This document shows, piece by piece, positions 1-13,139 of a stretch of DNA of 64,000 bases. The notes under the pieces are model-generated. The model did not search any database, was not told the origin of the DNA, and saw nothing but the letters and a program-made list of their open reading frames with translations. A program made the position numbers and the translations under genes. The stretch lies in contig WIXG01000026.1 in NCBI GenBank assembly GCA_009869945.1, positions 62,001 to 126,000 on the forward strand, in the 5' to 3' direction. The stretch is from Mesaphorura yosii (lineage: Eukaryota > Arthropoda > Collembola > Poduromorpha > Tullbergiidae). Positions within the stretch are counted from its first letter, which is position 1; the number at the start of each line of letters is the position of its first letter.

Positions 1-3000
1 TACTTCTGTAAGTGATTTCTCCCAAGAAATGTCGCACATTGTCAACACGCACGAGCTTTGTTTTCGCGTTGCTTTCACGACAAGTCAAAGAGCAAGAGAG
101 ATGTTGTATTACGTGACAGGCAAACAGGAGATTATTATTACATAAGAACGACAAGGAGCAAGTTCAAGGGAGAAGACAACGATGAGAATTATGAACAGAG
201 TCACTCAAGATGACAAGATGAGACAACCGACTCTTCATCAATAACAGCTATTATGTCGTAGAAAATAAGTAGTACACGGACAAGTTTTCTACTCAAATTC
301 TAAACACTTTTCCCAATGCTTCCAAGGTCTTTTCAACTCGACCACAAGAAAAATGCTAAAACTGACACTTGCGAAACGACACTTTACAAATTAACTTGCA
401 GTAACACAACTTCACTGGTTTGGTGAGATTGAATGAACGTCTTCTGCTTGAGACTGGACGCTTTCTCCGAGTGCTTGTTACTTGATGGCTTGAGGAGTCG
501 AAGTGAGACTTGGGTTTCTTATTTTCTGCTACTGTGTTTCGTGCTCCGCCGTCGGAGAGTATTTGCTAAAGATGATGATGTAGAGAAGGTCAAGTGACGA
601 ATAAGTGTCGCTGTGAGTAAGTGTTGGGTATTTGGGTACGGGAATGAGACAGGGTGCAGAGGTGACAATTCATGAGGAAGTATAGACAACCACCACCGAC
701 ACCATGAGTAACTACCACAACGAACTATTCAGTCTCGATCAGGGCAGGAGGCAGGCAGGAAGCTTGCTTTGACCTGAAATGCATCAGCAGGGCCGAGGTG
801 CGAAGGTAGGAACTGGAAGTGGTATCGCGATGAGAGGTCCCCTGCTCGAACACAAACTTCAAGTCGCAAGTCCTTTGATACATCATAACTCTGCTTGTGA
901 TGCTGCGTTATTTTGTCCTCAGGGTTTCTTTCGGTTAACTTTATAATATCATTATTGTATTGGATTGGGAATGAAGAAACATTGCGTTGCATTATTGTAA
1001 AGGGTTTTTACAAATTTCATAGCAAGTAATAATAATAAGAATAGTACACGGCTCAGCGTGCTAACAATGCCAGCCAGAAGCAGTGAGCGGTACCATGATT
1101 CAATGGGTTGATCCTGGCTTGCTTCCGTCCCACGCTGAGCCTTGCCACTGTATATGGCCTTTATTGGATGATTCACTTCTGGAGGGAGGAGCCCGGCTCT
1201 TGTTCAACTCATTCCGGTCCATTCCAGCCGGGTTAGTGCCGAAAGTGTACGAGAAAGGCCTCTCTTGTTCTTGCTCCACGGATCCCTCTACCAGGTCGGA
1301 GCAATTCCAGAATGTTACCCGCGAAGCTGCGCAGCATGAAGACGGAGAGAAGTAGTATCACATTACACTACACGAGAATGTGCATTATTTGAACGGTGTG
1401 CTATTGTGTAATGGACCCGGGACGATGATCAAATGAATATGCGCGTGTTTGCCGCTCTGCTCTGTATTGACTCAGTTAACATTAACTTTCACCTACTCCT
1501 TTCTCCATTCGCTCATCACTCGAACGAGAAACAAAATAACTCTAATTTCATCCTCATCTTTTCGCTCTCCTTCATTCGCTGTCTCTCAAACCGATATACA
1601 CTAACTAACAAACTAAACAAATCCAATCTTTCCACTAAAGTTGCAAACTTTCCTTCCATTCGTCTCAATCTCGACTCTGCTTCTCCTTTCTCTCAGTGTC
1701 CTTGCAGCCACGCATTAATTCATTTGGTGTTGGCCAAACATGCTTTGATAAAACGGGAAAGTGAGATTAAAATCGCCACATGCAAACATAAATATTATCC
1801 TCTTGTATAGTGCGCCGGCATCACGCGCTATAGCTCCGGTTGGAGTCGCCAGACTAATCTTCCAACTTTTACTTTCACAAATGAACTATAAAGTACCATC
1901 ATTGCTTTCCTGTCTACATTTACTCGGGACTCGCTCAGAGAGTCAGATTCATTAACTTTTGAGACAAAGCTCCAATTATTTACCGCTACTAAAACGCAGT
2001 GGAAGCGATTCCGCGTAAAGTGCTTGAGCTATTTCTCTTCGAACAGATCTATTAGAAAAGTATTTATTTCTATGGATACATTCATAAGCAATGAGAAAAT
2101 GCTTTAAAATATGCAAATTAAGCTGATTGAGAATTTCAATGGAACACAAAAAATTGATTCGCTATATCCGTTCATAAGAGAGTGGGAGCCAAATTTATGA
2201 CTTTAATGATTACTTTCGACTTTTTAACTCGCAAATTGCATTTGTGTAACAAACTGTTATTGTTCACAAACACAGGAGAGCTCATGCTAAGTGAGGCCGG
2301 TTTGTCTTTATGCACAACAGAGAGATCGAATAATCTCTTAGTAGAATTGAAAGTCAAGGGGTTTGAGTTTGGTGTGTCGATCTCGTTAGTAGTTTGGTAA
2401 AGTGTGACTTATTAATTTAATCTGTTATTGTAGAGCATAAATACTTTGTAAACACGGAGTTGTGCGTAGTGCGGATAAAGGAGTGAGAGGGAGAGATATC
2501 TGTCCATTAATCTCTATTAGAAGTATGATGATGCTAGTTTTTGGAATGATGGGGTGTCGCTGAAATTAATATGGAATACAAATAAGAGCTTTCCCATTCT
2601 TATCCTATAAAATCAGTGGAGATCAGGTCTTTGCCTCCTCGTTCTATTTTTGACTGTCTTTCTCATAATTTCCAAGCTCTACTCTCTCCTCTCCGTGCGC
2701 ACTTGTTCTACATTTACTGCTCTTTCTCTTCACATGGCTTGGTTAGCTGGCAGAGTGGGAAAAGAGGAGTTGATACTGTGATTGAATTGAAAATCCAAAT
2801 TGGATTACAACCCCTAGAGAACATTTGAAATTGTTCTTTTCATAAGAGCACAGCCAAAGCCCGATGAAAGCAAGTTCTTATTTCCTCCTGATCACATTTG
2901 TAACGCTGAGGCAGTAACAGCTACTGCTGGCTTATATTTTGGTGGAGCTTTGCACTTAATGCTACCGTTCAATTCGGGTAAGCGCTTGCCGTACTCACAG

Positions 3001-4368
3001 TCTCATATTTACCTTTGCACCAGAAAGTCAATTCTCTTGTCCTTTATTTACGCTCGAATATACTCCAACATCCTGAGCCGGTATTTCCTAGTGCCTATCT
3101 GTTTCATGTTTTTAGGATTATCAGCAATTTGCTGTAGGACGAATTCGAGGCTTGGTCTTTAAATTTACTCGACTCATTGCACTGACAGAATTTAGGTGTC
3201 CTAACCAGAAATTTAAGTTCGCATTTGATGCACACTTGCTAAAGTTCCTTTTCAAGTGTGGAGGTTCGAGGAAGTCTTTAAACTTGATGTATTCCGGCTT
3301 TGAAATGCATTCTAATCTAAATGTGAAGAAAAGGAATGTTGTCCTTCTCTGCAAAGTCGTGTCGAGGACATGAAAAGGGCCCACGACTATGTGCAAAGAA
3401 AGAAATGGGAGTCTATCATTGCCGAATAAAATTAATGGCATTTCAACGGATACTATCAACTCACATATTTCCGAGCCGCGATTTCAACTCCAAAGCAAGT
3501 CTGAAAAGTACAGTACTAAGGGTGGAGTAAGCGACGGCGTTCCAGACTCGTTACTCATTTGACGCGGACTGTTTAGGCTCGGTCACCTTTTGAACATCAC
3601 TCTTCGGAACAGTGATCACATGTGCGTCATGCAACCTTGCCCTTCATTCACCAACTTGCATTTAAACTAATCTGACACCCTCTTTATACCGACAGAGTCG
3701 AATCCACACAATCGAATCCACACTCTTTCTGCGTGAGCTTTATGGAAAGTGGAAGCCACACATTTTCATCATCTGTTTGTTAATTCTGTTGTTATAAAGG
3801 AGCAGTCGCTACGCTGAATGGAGAGAAAGAATAACGTGTGGAGTTAATTTTTTGAGATCCAGACTTTATAATTTTGTTCACAATGAACAGTGAGCCTTTT
3901 ATGTCCGATATGATAGACTGCTTTCAGTGTGTCGATCTGGCGTTCACATCATGCCCTACAATTTGAACTCTCACTTCAAGTACATGTGCTGGAACAGACC
4001 GGTCGACATGCCCAGTAATTGTTTGGACGTAAGTAATTACATTTCAGACTTCATTCGAATCATTCTCCGACCATTTATACGAAGGAAAATTTTTAATAAC
4101 TCCAATAAGGAGTTGATTTAATTTAACCTGTTATTAAAATAAATGTACAGTTTTAATCAAAAATTAATTAAGCAGCCGCCTTCGCAGTGAGTCGTCTGCA
4201 AATGAAATCAGCGCCGCGACCAATTATTTTTTATATTTATTAAATGTATTTTCATGTCGTCCGAATTCTTAGTCGTGTAGATTTTGTCTTTGAGTGTCCA
4301 CGATTTCTTAGAAACAGTTGGCGTGGCATTACCAGCATACAAGTCCACACTAATAAAAAGTACACCAT
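1..4368. other. left flank, no supported gene
   Basis: Only short frames with compositions typical of translated noncoding DNA. No repeat structure of note. Confidence 0.6.
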
Positions 4369-4377
4369 AGTAAGGGG
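4369..4377 (+). repeat. left target-site duplication of foldback element
   Basis: AGTAAGGGG, directly repeated at 4984-4992. Confidence 0.7.
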
Positions 4378-4385
4378 AATTCCAT

Positions 4386-4655
4386 GACAAAATCCACTCG
4401 ACAAAACCCACCCGTACCAAAATCCACCGGCCAATGTCCACCTACGACAAAACCCACCCATGACAAAACCTACCCATGTCAAAACCCACCCATGTCAAAA
4501 CCCACCCATGTCAAAACCCACCCATGTCAAAACCCACCCATGTCAAAACCCACCCATGTCAAAACCCACCCGTACCAAAATCCACCGGCCAATGTCCACC
4601 TACGACAAAATCCACCGGCCAATGTCCACCTACGACAAAACCCACCCGTACCAAA
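4386..4655 (+). repeat. tandem array in left foldback arm
   Basis: A 16 bp unit GTCAAAACCCACCCAT occurs five times perfectly at 4478-4557, followed by a one-mismatch copy. On both sides there are variant units and two 30 bp composites (TCCACCGGCCAATGTCCACC...). All are in register with CAAAA/CCAC steps. Confidence 0.9.
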
Positions 4656-4880
4656 TGCCACTCATTTGTGATGACTTGTTCTCTGCATCAATAAGAAGTA
4701 GTGCTTAGTAGAAGTAAGATTGTGCTTGTGCTTATCATATTTGAATTCCTCATAATCTAATCTTACGAGTCCTTCCGAATTCAAATATAAAAAGCAAGTA
4801 AGCAAACGCACAAACTTACTTCTACTAAGCACTACTTCTTATTGATGCAGAGTACAAGCCATCACAAATGAGTGGCATTT

Positions 4881-4977
4881 GGTACGGGTGGATTTTGACA
4901 TGGGTGGGTTTTGTCGTAGGTGGACATTGGCCGGTGGATTTTGGTACGGGTGGGTTTTATCGGGTGGATTTTGTCGT
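4881..4977 (-). repeat. shorter tandem array in right foldback arm
   Basis: The inverted counterpart of the left array, with about six variant units and one 30 bp composite. It lacks the run of identical 16-mers, so the expansion is specific to the left arm. Confidence 0.85.
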
Positions 4978-4983
4978 GTTACG

Positions 4984-4992
4984 AGTAAGGGG
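4984..4992 (+). repeat. right target-site duplication of foldback element
   Basis: AGTAAGGGG, identical to and in the same orientation as 4369-4377. Confidence 0.7.
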
Positions 4993-7900
4993 TAGTGTAA
5001 ATGGTGTTTCAGGCAGATGAGAGAGTCGAGCGGATATATGTGCATATGCATCATTAGTCTTCATTGGGTCACGAGTTCACGTCACGGAAGAATGGCCGGA
5101 CACAAACGACCGTCGCGGTTCCATAGCTTGTCTCCTTCGTTTCACAACTTCATCACTTTCGGGCAACACAAAAGCGGAGTATGGGATTTATGAGTCTCTG
5201 ACCTAGCGCCTATTAACTCGATACCAATCACAATTGCAAGCACCCATTTGATTCAAATACCCGTGATTTATGTTCATGGGTTTAACTTGGAGCACTTTAG
5301 AAGAGCAATCATCAATGCACTGAGTACCGCGAACCGGTCAAACCAAAGTTCTGCCGGGCCGTCGCAGAGTATTCGTGTATATGTAGAAATGCGTGTGCTG
5401 ATTGTCTAATTAATACGCATAATAATAATTTCAGGCTGACAATTCTTTGCGACGATGGACAAGCCGAAGGCCTTTACTATTAAAAGTCTAATTCCCTCTA
5501 AAAAGGAATGACTTATTAATGAAGGAGAAGAGAGGAAAAAGAAGCCATTGCTTTGTTTATATTCATCGTTACTAGTTTATTTTTTTCGGCCATGAACATT
5601 GACTCGAATCAATTTTCTATTCAACCACAAAACGAAGCGCAATTTCACCATGCGGGATGACACAGGACGAGACTCTTGGGGCAAAAAGCAAACGGAAACT
5701 GGATGTGCTCACATTCACTAGAATACAGCGGCAATAAGACCCCAAAGCAGTTGAGATCGATACTCGATACCCGATGCTGCGACAAAAGAACGATGAAATA
5801 TATTCATAGAGAGAATGAAAATAACGAAACGACTTTGTGGATAACGAAAGAGCATAAAAAGTGGGCTTTACTTGATGACGCGTTCCATCGCAGTATCATT
5901 TTGAATTCCTGATGATTTCCAATGAAACGTATTATTCCAACTGCCTTGCGAGCGTGAGATTATGACACGCGAGCTCGGAGCTCCTTGATCTAATCGAATT
6001 TCGTTCTGTAACCCCGATATTAGCAAGAGCACAGGAGCCGAAAAAGGAGAAATCATCAGTTATTTACCTGCATTTCTTTATTATTATTGCAATTCAATGC
6101 AATGAAGCGGCTTCCCATTTCTATTTAGCCTCAATGTGTGTTCCCACTGAATGCACGAAGAAGCCGGTCTTAATAGCATAGGACAATATAAGCGCGGAGG
6201 ATGGAATAGCGGGAGGAAAAACTATAGAACAAATTGATGACATATAAGAACAATGTACTCTGATGGCTACGACACGACTTGTACGACACTGCCAAAACCC
6301 ATTGAATCCATCCTCCGCGTTATCCGTATCTCTCTTGTTGAGAGCATGGTCGGGTGGGTTGTGTTTCATTTGGAAGGAGATGACGCGAGGAGCAATGAAT
6401 ACGAGCACCAACTTCCATGATCATGAAATGGTCCTCGCATCGAGCCAGCCTCGGATGAAATGATAGGCTATGATGTCCCAAAATGATTTTCTTCCATTCT
6501 TCATATTATTCTCTTTATAATAACACTCTATTGGAACGTAGACGGTTGTAAAGGGCAAAATTATATAATTCCATTTTTTCCATTTCAAAGATGTGATTTG
6601 TTGCCGACATAAAAGTCGCCTTAGATCCTATTTCTTTGTGGATTGCCCAAACTTTCTCCATTCTGGAGGCCTTCTCAGTCCATCATTTCACTACATTTTC
6701 CCATTTCGCTCTTATCAAAACCATCCTTAACTTTTAGATACCATTTCGCCGTTCGCTCTTACGCTCCTTCACTTTTACTGCATGCACTTTAGTCCCACTC
6801 CTTCGGAACGCCACTTTCAATCGTCAAACCATAAGAACAAAAAGAAATGATCATAAAAGTGAAACCTTACTCTAAATGTTTATCACACGCGAAACCATTC
6901 CTTGCCATTCAGGAGTGGATCGCGCTTTTGCCCGTCCTTAGCAATAAGTGATATTTTCATGGGGAGTGACCGTCTCAATTATCGACTGGAGGCGAATCTA
7001 ACGAGAAAGGCAATTAAACTAGTAGTAACCGTTTAGGTCCTAAAATATTATTCAACACCGTACTACCGAGGCTAAAACTCGATTGAAGAAGGAACACACT
7101 CCATCTCGCACGAAGCTGAAAAGGAGTTGACAAGAAAAAGCACATTTTTGTAATCTTAAGAAACGAAAATGAAAAAAGAGGGAATGTAAAAATGCGAGAG
7201 AGAGGTAAAAAGTATTTTTTGTTGATGACGACATATGCAAACGAAGGATGAGATTCATATTTTCAAAGTTATAAGGCTTAGTTGCATATCGCGAGAGGGA
7301 GAGAAAACTTTGCTTCCAATTTTTTCTAATTTGCTCACATTTGAAAACTAATTTTTAACGTTTGGAATCGCATTCATAATGTCACATATTGAAACACACT
7401 TTGCTTCAAATTGTGACTCATTTCGGTAGTAATATTTTGGGGCACATGTGCGTGCAGAATGGAGCGGGAGAAAGCCGACTGGTGAAATGGGAAAGGATTC
7501 CGGCTTTGAATATTCTTTTATATATTACAGTCTTGAGAAAGTTATGGCTCGCTTTGTTGAGCTGGTGGGAAGGAAAAACAAAACCCTCTTACTCGCGCTG
7601 TCTTTTAACTATCACAAAGTAAAAAGCGCTAAACCCTAAAACAATGTGAAACACGACTTGTTTCCAGTGTTTCCGGTTTTCATAGACAGTTGTGTTCGTA
7701 TAATTATGTGTGGCAAAACTAATCGCGTCGAGGACTGCGTCTCGGTCTCGTCGTAATTATACATCCTTTTCCAAAAGCGAACAATCCTCGCCATTTTTTG
7801 TGCTATAAAATCCGAATTGTTTTTTCCTCACCCTACTTTTTTCTTATGTTTTTTATACTCTTGCGTGCTTACCGAGGGAAAATTAAACGCACTTCTACTG

Positions 7901-9504
7901 CACAGAATTTTTAAGCCGCCTCATCGGAATTATTTTCTTTCATTTCATTTTGAAAAACTCGAGTCGAGTTATAATTAAAAATATGGAGCCAGAAGAGACG
8001 ATTCCAATTTTAATTGATGAAAATTTCCAGCGCTCTTTTCTGTAATTTCAATATTCATCCAATCGTCGACGAGAAATCTGCTGACTTTTAATTTTTGTAG
8101 AAAATAATTTATGGCAAAAAAATGCACGGATTTTTTAAAACTTAACGAATTCTGTCAATTTAATTTTAACAACCTAGACTCACGCGAGTTCACTGAAGTC
8201 TAGACACATTTGGCCTCAATCAATCATGCGATTCAAATAATTTCTCTTCGAAAAATACTTCGAATTCGCATGTGCCATGTCGGAGGTTTGGAAAATTTGT
8301 AAGAACCGAGATAAAGTTCAAATGAGCAGAACATTAGGCGGCACAACTCGGAGCGAAATTGGCTATGAGCAGTGAGTGCATAGTCATAACCGTGATCAAT
8401 AAGTTAATGGAAACCCAAACAAAGTACTAATGTGAGCAGAGTTTCATTCACAACAGTTGACGCCGAGACGGAGGAAATATCTACGCCAGCCAAGCAACTT
8501 GAGGAGCCAAGACGAAGACAAATGGAAGAAAGAGATTAGCAGTCAAGTGTGAATAACATGGTAAATGGAGTTTCTAATATTTCACCACTTGTTCAACTTT
8601 TCTTGGAAGAAGTCAAGGAATTGTTTTTCTTGTGTAGGTATTTGATAATGTTTATGAGATTGAGCCTATGATTATATTTTATATTAAAGCCATTCGCTCC
8701 AGCAGAGATGAATTGGAAGAAAACATTTCTTGGCGCGTGTTCATTCAGGATTTTTCTCTATTATATTGGGCTATTGGAATGACGAGCATAGAGATTTGAG
8801 ATTGATTGAGATTAGAAGGAGGAGGAGAAGGATGCTCTGTCTGATCCACTCGTCGGGCATTGCAATATGACTACCAAAACATTCAATGGAAGAACAACCC
8901 TCAGAAGAACTATCTTCCACTTTCACTCGAATTCTCGCTCTTTATCTTCGCGTAATGCACACACGAGCAGGTTGCTGAAGCGCCGGAATGAAAATTATTC
9001 TGAGAGGGGAACCTCTTTCGCTCCCGTCTGATCAAATTTCTTTTACGCGTCGAGTGCCTGATGAACTTTTAAAAATGGCAAGGCGAAGAGTAAATGTCAA
9101 AACAACACTTCGGCTCAATTCATCCTGAAAAATAGATTTAATTTGATACAACATAAATATTACTTTTGCTTTCACAACGCAATTCGCTGGTTCCTCGTAA
9201 ATGAAATCAAATAAATAAAACGTGGAGATCTTCTGCCAATGAAGTAATGCAGGCAAAATACACATATTTCTGTATGTATTTTTGTGGCTCCCAGTTGCAA
9301 ATATTGGTTTATAGAAAACGGATCTTTCCCTTGGACACAGTTGCGCTTATGCAGACGGGCAGAAGGAATAAAAACGAATGTGGGATGCTGCCGGAGATTG
9401 TGTGGAAATGTGCCCTTTATATGCAATTGAGGAGATGAGCTCCGTTGTACTTTCTTGTGGTCACAGTTGTTGAACAATATCAATTTCATAGTTGCAAATT
9501 CCAG
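4993..9504. other. intergenic, no supported gene
   Basis: Scattered frames under 110 codons on both strands, with no recognisable motif. Confidence 0.55.
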
Positions 9505-9864
9505 TCAGGATTCTGTATCCGAAATTGTAACCAAATGGGGCGAGCCATTGATCATGTCTAATATGTATGTATATAAGTCCCAGCTCATATCCCACGCTTT
9601 CATTCGGAGAATCAACTTGATATCCCAATGGACATTTGCCTGGCTCAAAGATTTGTTCGCCTGGAGAATGTCTTTTCTTTTTGAATAGTCGTCATCACCC
9701 AACAAAAAATAATATAAAATAATATCCACATCGACCTCGATGGTCTGCTCGGATTCAACTCTTTCCATTCGACCCAAGTGCGACCGTGTTTTATCAGATA
9801 GCTGCTGTCCTTCTTGAATCAGGTCCGCGCCATAAATAATTCGGGGGAAGGAGCCTATTTCCAT
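9505..9864 (-). CDS. unidentified 119-codon ORF
   Basis: A complete ATG-to-stop frame beginning MEIGSFPRIIYGADLIQEGQ. It is charged and mixed in composition, with an acidic LLGDDDYSKR segment and several Trp near the end. There is no signal peptide and no motif I recognise. The plus strand is also open for much of the interval, which weakens the case. Confidence 0.15.
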   Translation of the reverse strand: MEIGSFPRIIYGADLIQEGQQLSDKTRSHLGRMERVESEQTIEVDVDIILYYFLLGDDDYSKRKDILQANKSLSQANVHWDIKLILRMKAWDMSWDLYTYILDMINGSPHLVTISDTES

Positions 9865-11118
9865 TCGGAACGGACCTCAGTGAGGAAACATGGAAACGAA
9901 TGAGGCAGTTTGCTCAACTCACCTCAAAACACATTCGTTCAATTTAAGTGAATGGGATGGGATGAAGCAGGAATCGACGACAATGCACGGCGTTCGGCAA
10001 GAAAGCGCAAAAGCACGTTCACATTTGCTCTGGCTTTCATCGGTCAAACTATAAATTCAACATACTCACCCTTATTATACAGAAGCCGCAAAGAATGCAA
10101 CCTGAATATTGAGTAGGAGAGAAAGAATTGCAACGAAAGGAACCACATACTCAAAAGCTCAGCTTTCATTGAAACAGATAAAAAAAATCATAGGAATCTC
10201 ATTGCTAAAGGCAAACCTAGGTCAATCCATTTAGGCGGTGTGGCGAATTAGGGCTTGAAATACAATTAAGCCGAGCATTTGAAGAGATTGCATAAAGCTC
10301 GGCCAGAATGCACATTTCATCGGACTGCTTGTGAATGAATCTAAGGGCATTCATACTCTCTCCAAACTTACCTATGTTCATACATTATTGCAATTTATAT
10401 GCACACGCTCCTTCTGTGTTTGATATGAGCATTCTGTTTCAAACCGTCTTTTCTTGCCCCATACATTTGTGCATTGTGCGTACGATCATCACCCGACATG
10501 CTAGCTAATGTCTTCGAAGAACAAAACTTCATTTTCACTTTCACCACAGTTGGTCGTGGAAGTGATGATACGAAATATATAACTTTTCACACGTAGTTTG
10601 TAAAACCGTGCGTCCGCCTGCACGTTCCATTACTAATGACTATTTGATCGAATTTTCTAACTGAAGGATTTCTCTCATACGGGTAATTTTTCTCTCGTTT
10701 GAGTTAGTGGCTGCGCGAGGAAGACACGCGGCCCAGTATGATCTAGTACCGATAAAATATGCTCCTGCCTTGTGGTTTCACACCCTGCTCTCTCGTTTTG
10801 ACCATAAGTTGTTTCATTTCCTTGGAGTATTTTTCTGTTTCCATTCCTCCTGCCTCAAGGACGAGTCCAACAAAACCAGAGATTGAGAATTGCGTGTGCG
10901 ACGTACGTCTGTGTTCCTTTTTCGCGTTACATGATGTAATTTCTATGCTAATGCAACGTGTGGCTGTTCTATTTTAAGGACAAAGTACTGTTACTCGACG
11001 CGAATTGCAATTTTTCTCATATTATCATAATCAACCTTGCTATAGTATTGAAAAGAAACCACACGAAAAGGCGACGTCGGCCGTCGTAGCAATGCAATGT
11101 GGTAGGAATTCCATGAAA
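9865..11118. other. intergenic, nothing seen
   Basis: No coding, repeat or RNA signal that I can support. Confidence 0.55.
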
Positions 11119-11824
11119 CTAGTGAAAACAGTTCATCACTGGTACACTATCTTTTTTGTGATGCGTACGGCTTGACATGGTGGAATGATTGAACTTGTTT
11201 GGAAAGTACATGTGCTTCAATTTTCCATTGAATACTATAATCGGCTGATTTCGGTCTCTTTTACCGTATTTATGCAACCTCTGTTGCAACTGTCGAATCC
11301 CAAATTCCAAGATCGTCAATTTCTGCATTTTGTCTATAAATTTGGAAGGTTGAGACAGCGAAGTGTTTAAATCAATTCTCTGTTGTGGCTCTCCCTGGTT
11401 TTCATTACCCGTTTCTTAATTAGAACACCATGTAACTTTTGATGGCAATTGTTTGAGTACTACTTATCGAGTCTGCAGTGTCATGCCATCTCCAGCATCA
11501 ATTCTCCAAAGAAGCTTTCAGTGCTAACAACACTTGATTTATCATTCTCTACAAGGATACTTGCAGATGCCAACAGACTTTCGATTTAGATTTGCCTGTG
11601 CGGCACTTGGATTGCCATTGCAGAGTGCCAAATCGGCAGATACTTGAAAGAATCAATCCAGGAACATCTTGTTGCAATATTTCCTGAATTTCGTTCAATT
11701 TCATAATGTATGGATCAGATTTTCGGGATGGCTTAATGTAAGAGTGAAGTATTTCGTTGACGGTTGCGTGCCACCTAGTCGTTGCATATCGCAATATTTG
11801 CTCCATCGGTTCCAACCTAGACAC
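11119..11824 (-). pseudogene. coding-like, apparently broken sequence of unknown family
   Basis: Two minus-strand open stretches look protein-like: 11549-11824 (MEQILRYATTRWHATVNEIL, KLNEIQEILQQDVPGL) and 11119-11370 (LEFGIRQLQQRLHKYGKR, VFNGKLKHMYFPNKFNHS). The 180 nt between them carry stops in every frame, with short open pieces shifting frame (VENDKSSVVSTESFFGELML). No good splice pair joins them, since the only phase-compatible acceptor lacks a pyrimidine tract. A decayed gene or mobile-element relic is my best reading. Confidence 0.22.
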
Positions 11825-12029
11825 GTTATGTCATGATCATGACTTTAATAAAACGAATACGTCTAACAAATCCCCACCCTGACAACTGAATTTAAACAGA
11901 AATTGCGCATTGTCTACTAACGTCCTACTTGCGAATTCTGAGAAAGCGCATTAAAAAATCATGAGGCAATAATATGAGTTGAATGATGGCAGCAAAATGG
12001 CAGATGCACGATTTAGATAAAACTCCTTA

Positions 12030-12035
12030 TTTATT
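12030..12035 (-). terminator. candidate poly(A) signal AATAAA for slit
   Basis: The first canonical minus-strand AATAAA that I found after the slit stop, about 880 nt downstream. Use of this site would give a 3' UTR of roughly 0.9 kb. Confidence 0.25.
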
Positions 12036-12732
12036 TTAATTTAAAGCCATACGTTTTAAACAAGATGAAATTATAATACGATATTCTATTCTAAAACAAC
12101 AATAATAATTTTGCGAGAAAAACGGTGGTATAAAGTTAAGCATAATTTATAATTCCACTTTAAAATTGAAATGAATTTTACAATCTTAAAATGAACAAGA
12201 ATTGGCTACTTTGATATTGTGTTTGTGAACAATTCAACTAAACAGTGCAAACAGTTTGACTTAATAAAGTCATCGGCAAAATACAGCGGAAGGTATTAAC
12301 CTCAAGGCGAACCGAGTACAAAAAAAGTTATCTGTCAATATGCGGATACGCCAACTAAACACCTGGTTGAAAAAATTAAAATGATTTAGATCCTATTACC
12401 ATTTTATATAAAGCGAGTACGTCAACTTTATCTGAGCCATGCAATGGTTCGAGAACATGTCGCATTCTGGACAAACATTTACCTGTAAGTGTAGCAATGC
12501 AAAGTAATTGCGGTAATTCTTTACATAACACCACATCGTCTATAAGAAGTCTACATCCACAAGAATATTACACTACGTCAGTTATAGCAGAGTATGAAAT
12601 ATTACAAAACGCTGAATGCATTGAGAGTCAGGTCATATCAAATAGTCGTGTTCAATGAGTTGGAGAGAACATTTAGTTGCTTCGAGATAAATGCAATCTT
12701 GTACTGCATGAAGTTCATTAACGTGGAAAAGA

Positions 12733-12738
12733 TTTAAT
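12733..12738 (-). terminator. candidate poly(A) signal ATTAAA for slit
   Basis: A minus-strand ATTAAA hexamer about 175 nt after the stop codon. It is a common variant signal but could be chance in this AT-rich tract. Confidence 0.2.
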
Positions 12739-12912
12739 ACTAATTAGTACTTATGGCAGTACCTACATAATAATTAATAAATAATTATCGAGCCTGACCA
12801 TATTACCTTCATCTCAGCAATGAGTATATCCATGCAGTAATTAAATGCTATTTCTTAAAGAGAGTTACATTTGATTTAACACGGGAGTATCAGACAAAGG
12901 AAAATATGACAT

Positions 12913-13139
12913 TTAGTAACATTTCTTTGAACAAGCACATTTCTTAATGATTTCGACATCTTTGGCATAACGAGTTCCGTCGTTGCAAATAAGTCTCACT
13001 CTTCGGCGACGGGAACGCTTTGGAGTGCAGCAAGTATCTCCGCAGCTGCCGACACATGCAGCAATTTTCAACGGGCGCCTGGAACGACAGCCATGCTCGG
13101 TGTAGTAATCTTTGTACTGTTCTTTCTTGCAAGTAGGTG
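12913..13139 (-). CDS. sli: slit exon 33: C-terminal cystine knot and stop
   Basis: Residues 1365-1439, then TAA (12915-12913). [30 protein letters not shown], a basic run KRSRRRR and the end [10 protein letters not shown] form a CTCK domain with ten cysteines. Fly Slit ends TKKCY. The basic run fits heparan-sulfate binding. Acceptor TTCAG. Confidence 0.96.

Larger units (their letters stand above)
4378..4983. mobile_element. Foldback-type DNA transposon, non-autonomous, 606 bp
   Basis: The element is almost entirely an inverted repeat. Arms 4378-4748 and 4777-4983 flank a 28 nt loop. Each arm has an outer tandem-repeat zone (CAAAACCCACCC units) and an inner unique zone (CATCAATAAGAAGTAGTGC and its complement). 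It is bordered by direct copies of AGTAAGGGG (4369-4377 and 4984-4992), a 9 bp target duplication. Long inverted arms made of tandem repeats plus 9 bp duplications are the hallmark of Foldback elements. The outermost 8 bases of the two ends match poorly, and the left array is longer than the right, which suggests repeat expansion or contraction. No transposase is encoded. Confidence 0.8.
11825..12912. other. region after slit stop, probable 3' UTR and flank
   Basis: AT-rich, with no supported ORF on either strand. It holds both candidate poly(A) hexamers and probably much of the slit 3' UTR. Confidence 0.4.

Noticed and set aside
2735..2780. tRNA A-box resemblance (TTAGCTGGCAGAGTGGG).
   Set aside because: No B-box or acceptor-stem pairing within 100 nt.
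4384..4708. Overlapping plus-strand ORFs encoding Thr/His/Pro repeats (KPTHVKTHPCQNPP).
   Set aside because: They are translations of the foldback tandem array. All three frames are open only because the 16 bp unit has no stop.
4720..4728. TTGTGCTTG, the start of the vertebrate miR-218 sequence, which in vertebrates sits in Slit introns.
   Set aside because: It lies outside slit, within the foldback element, and the match stops after nine bases.
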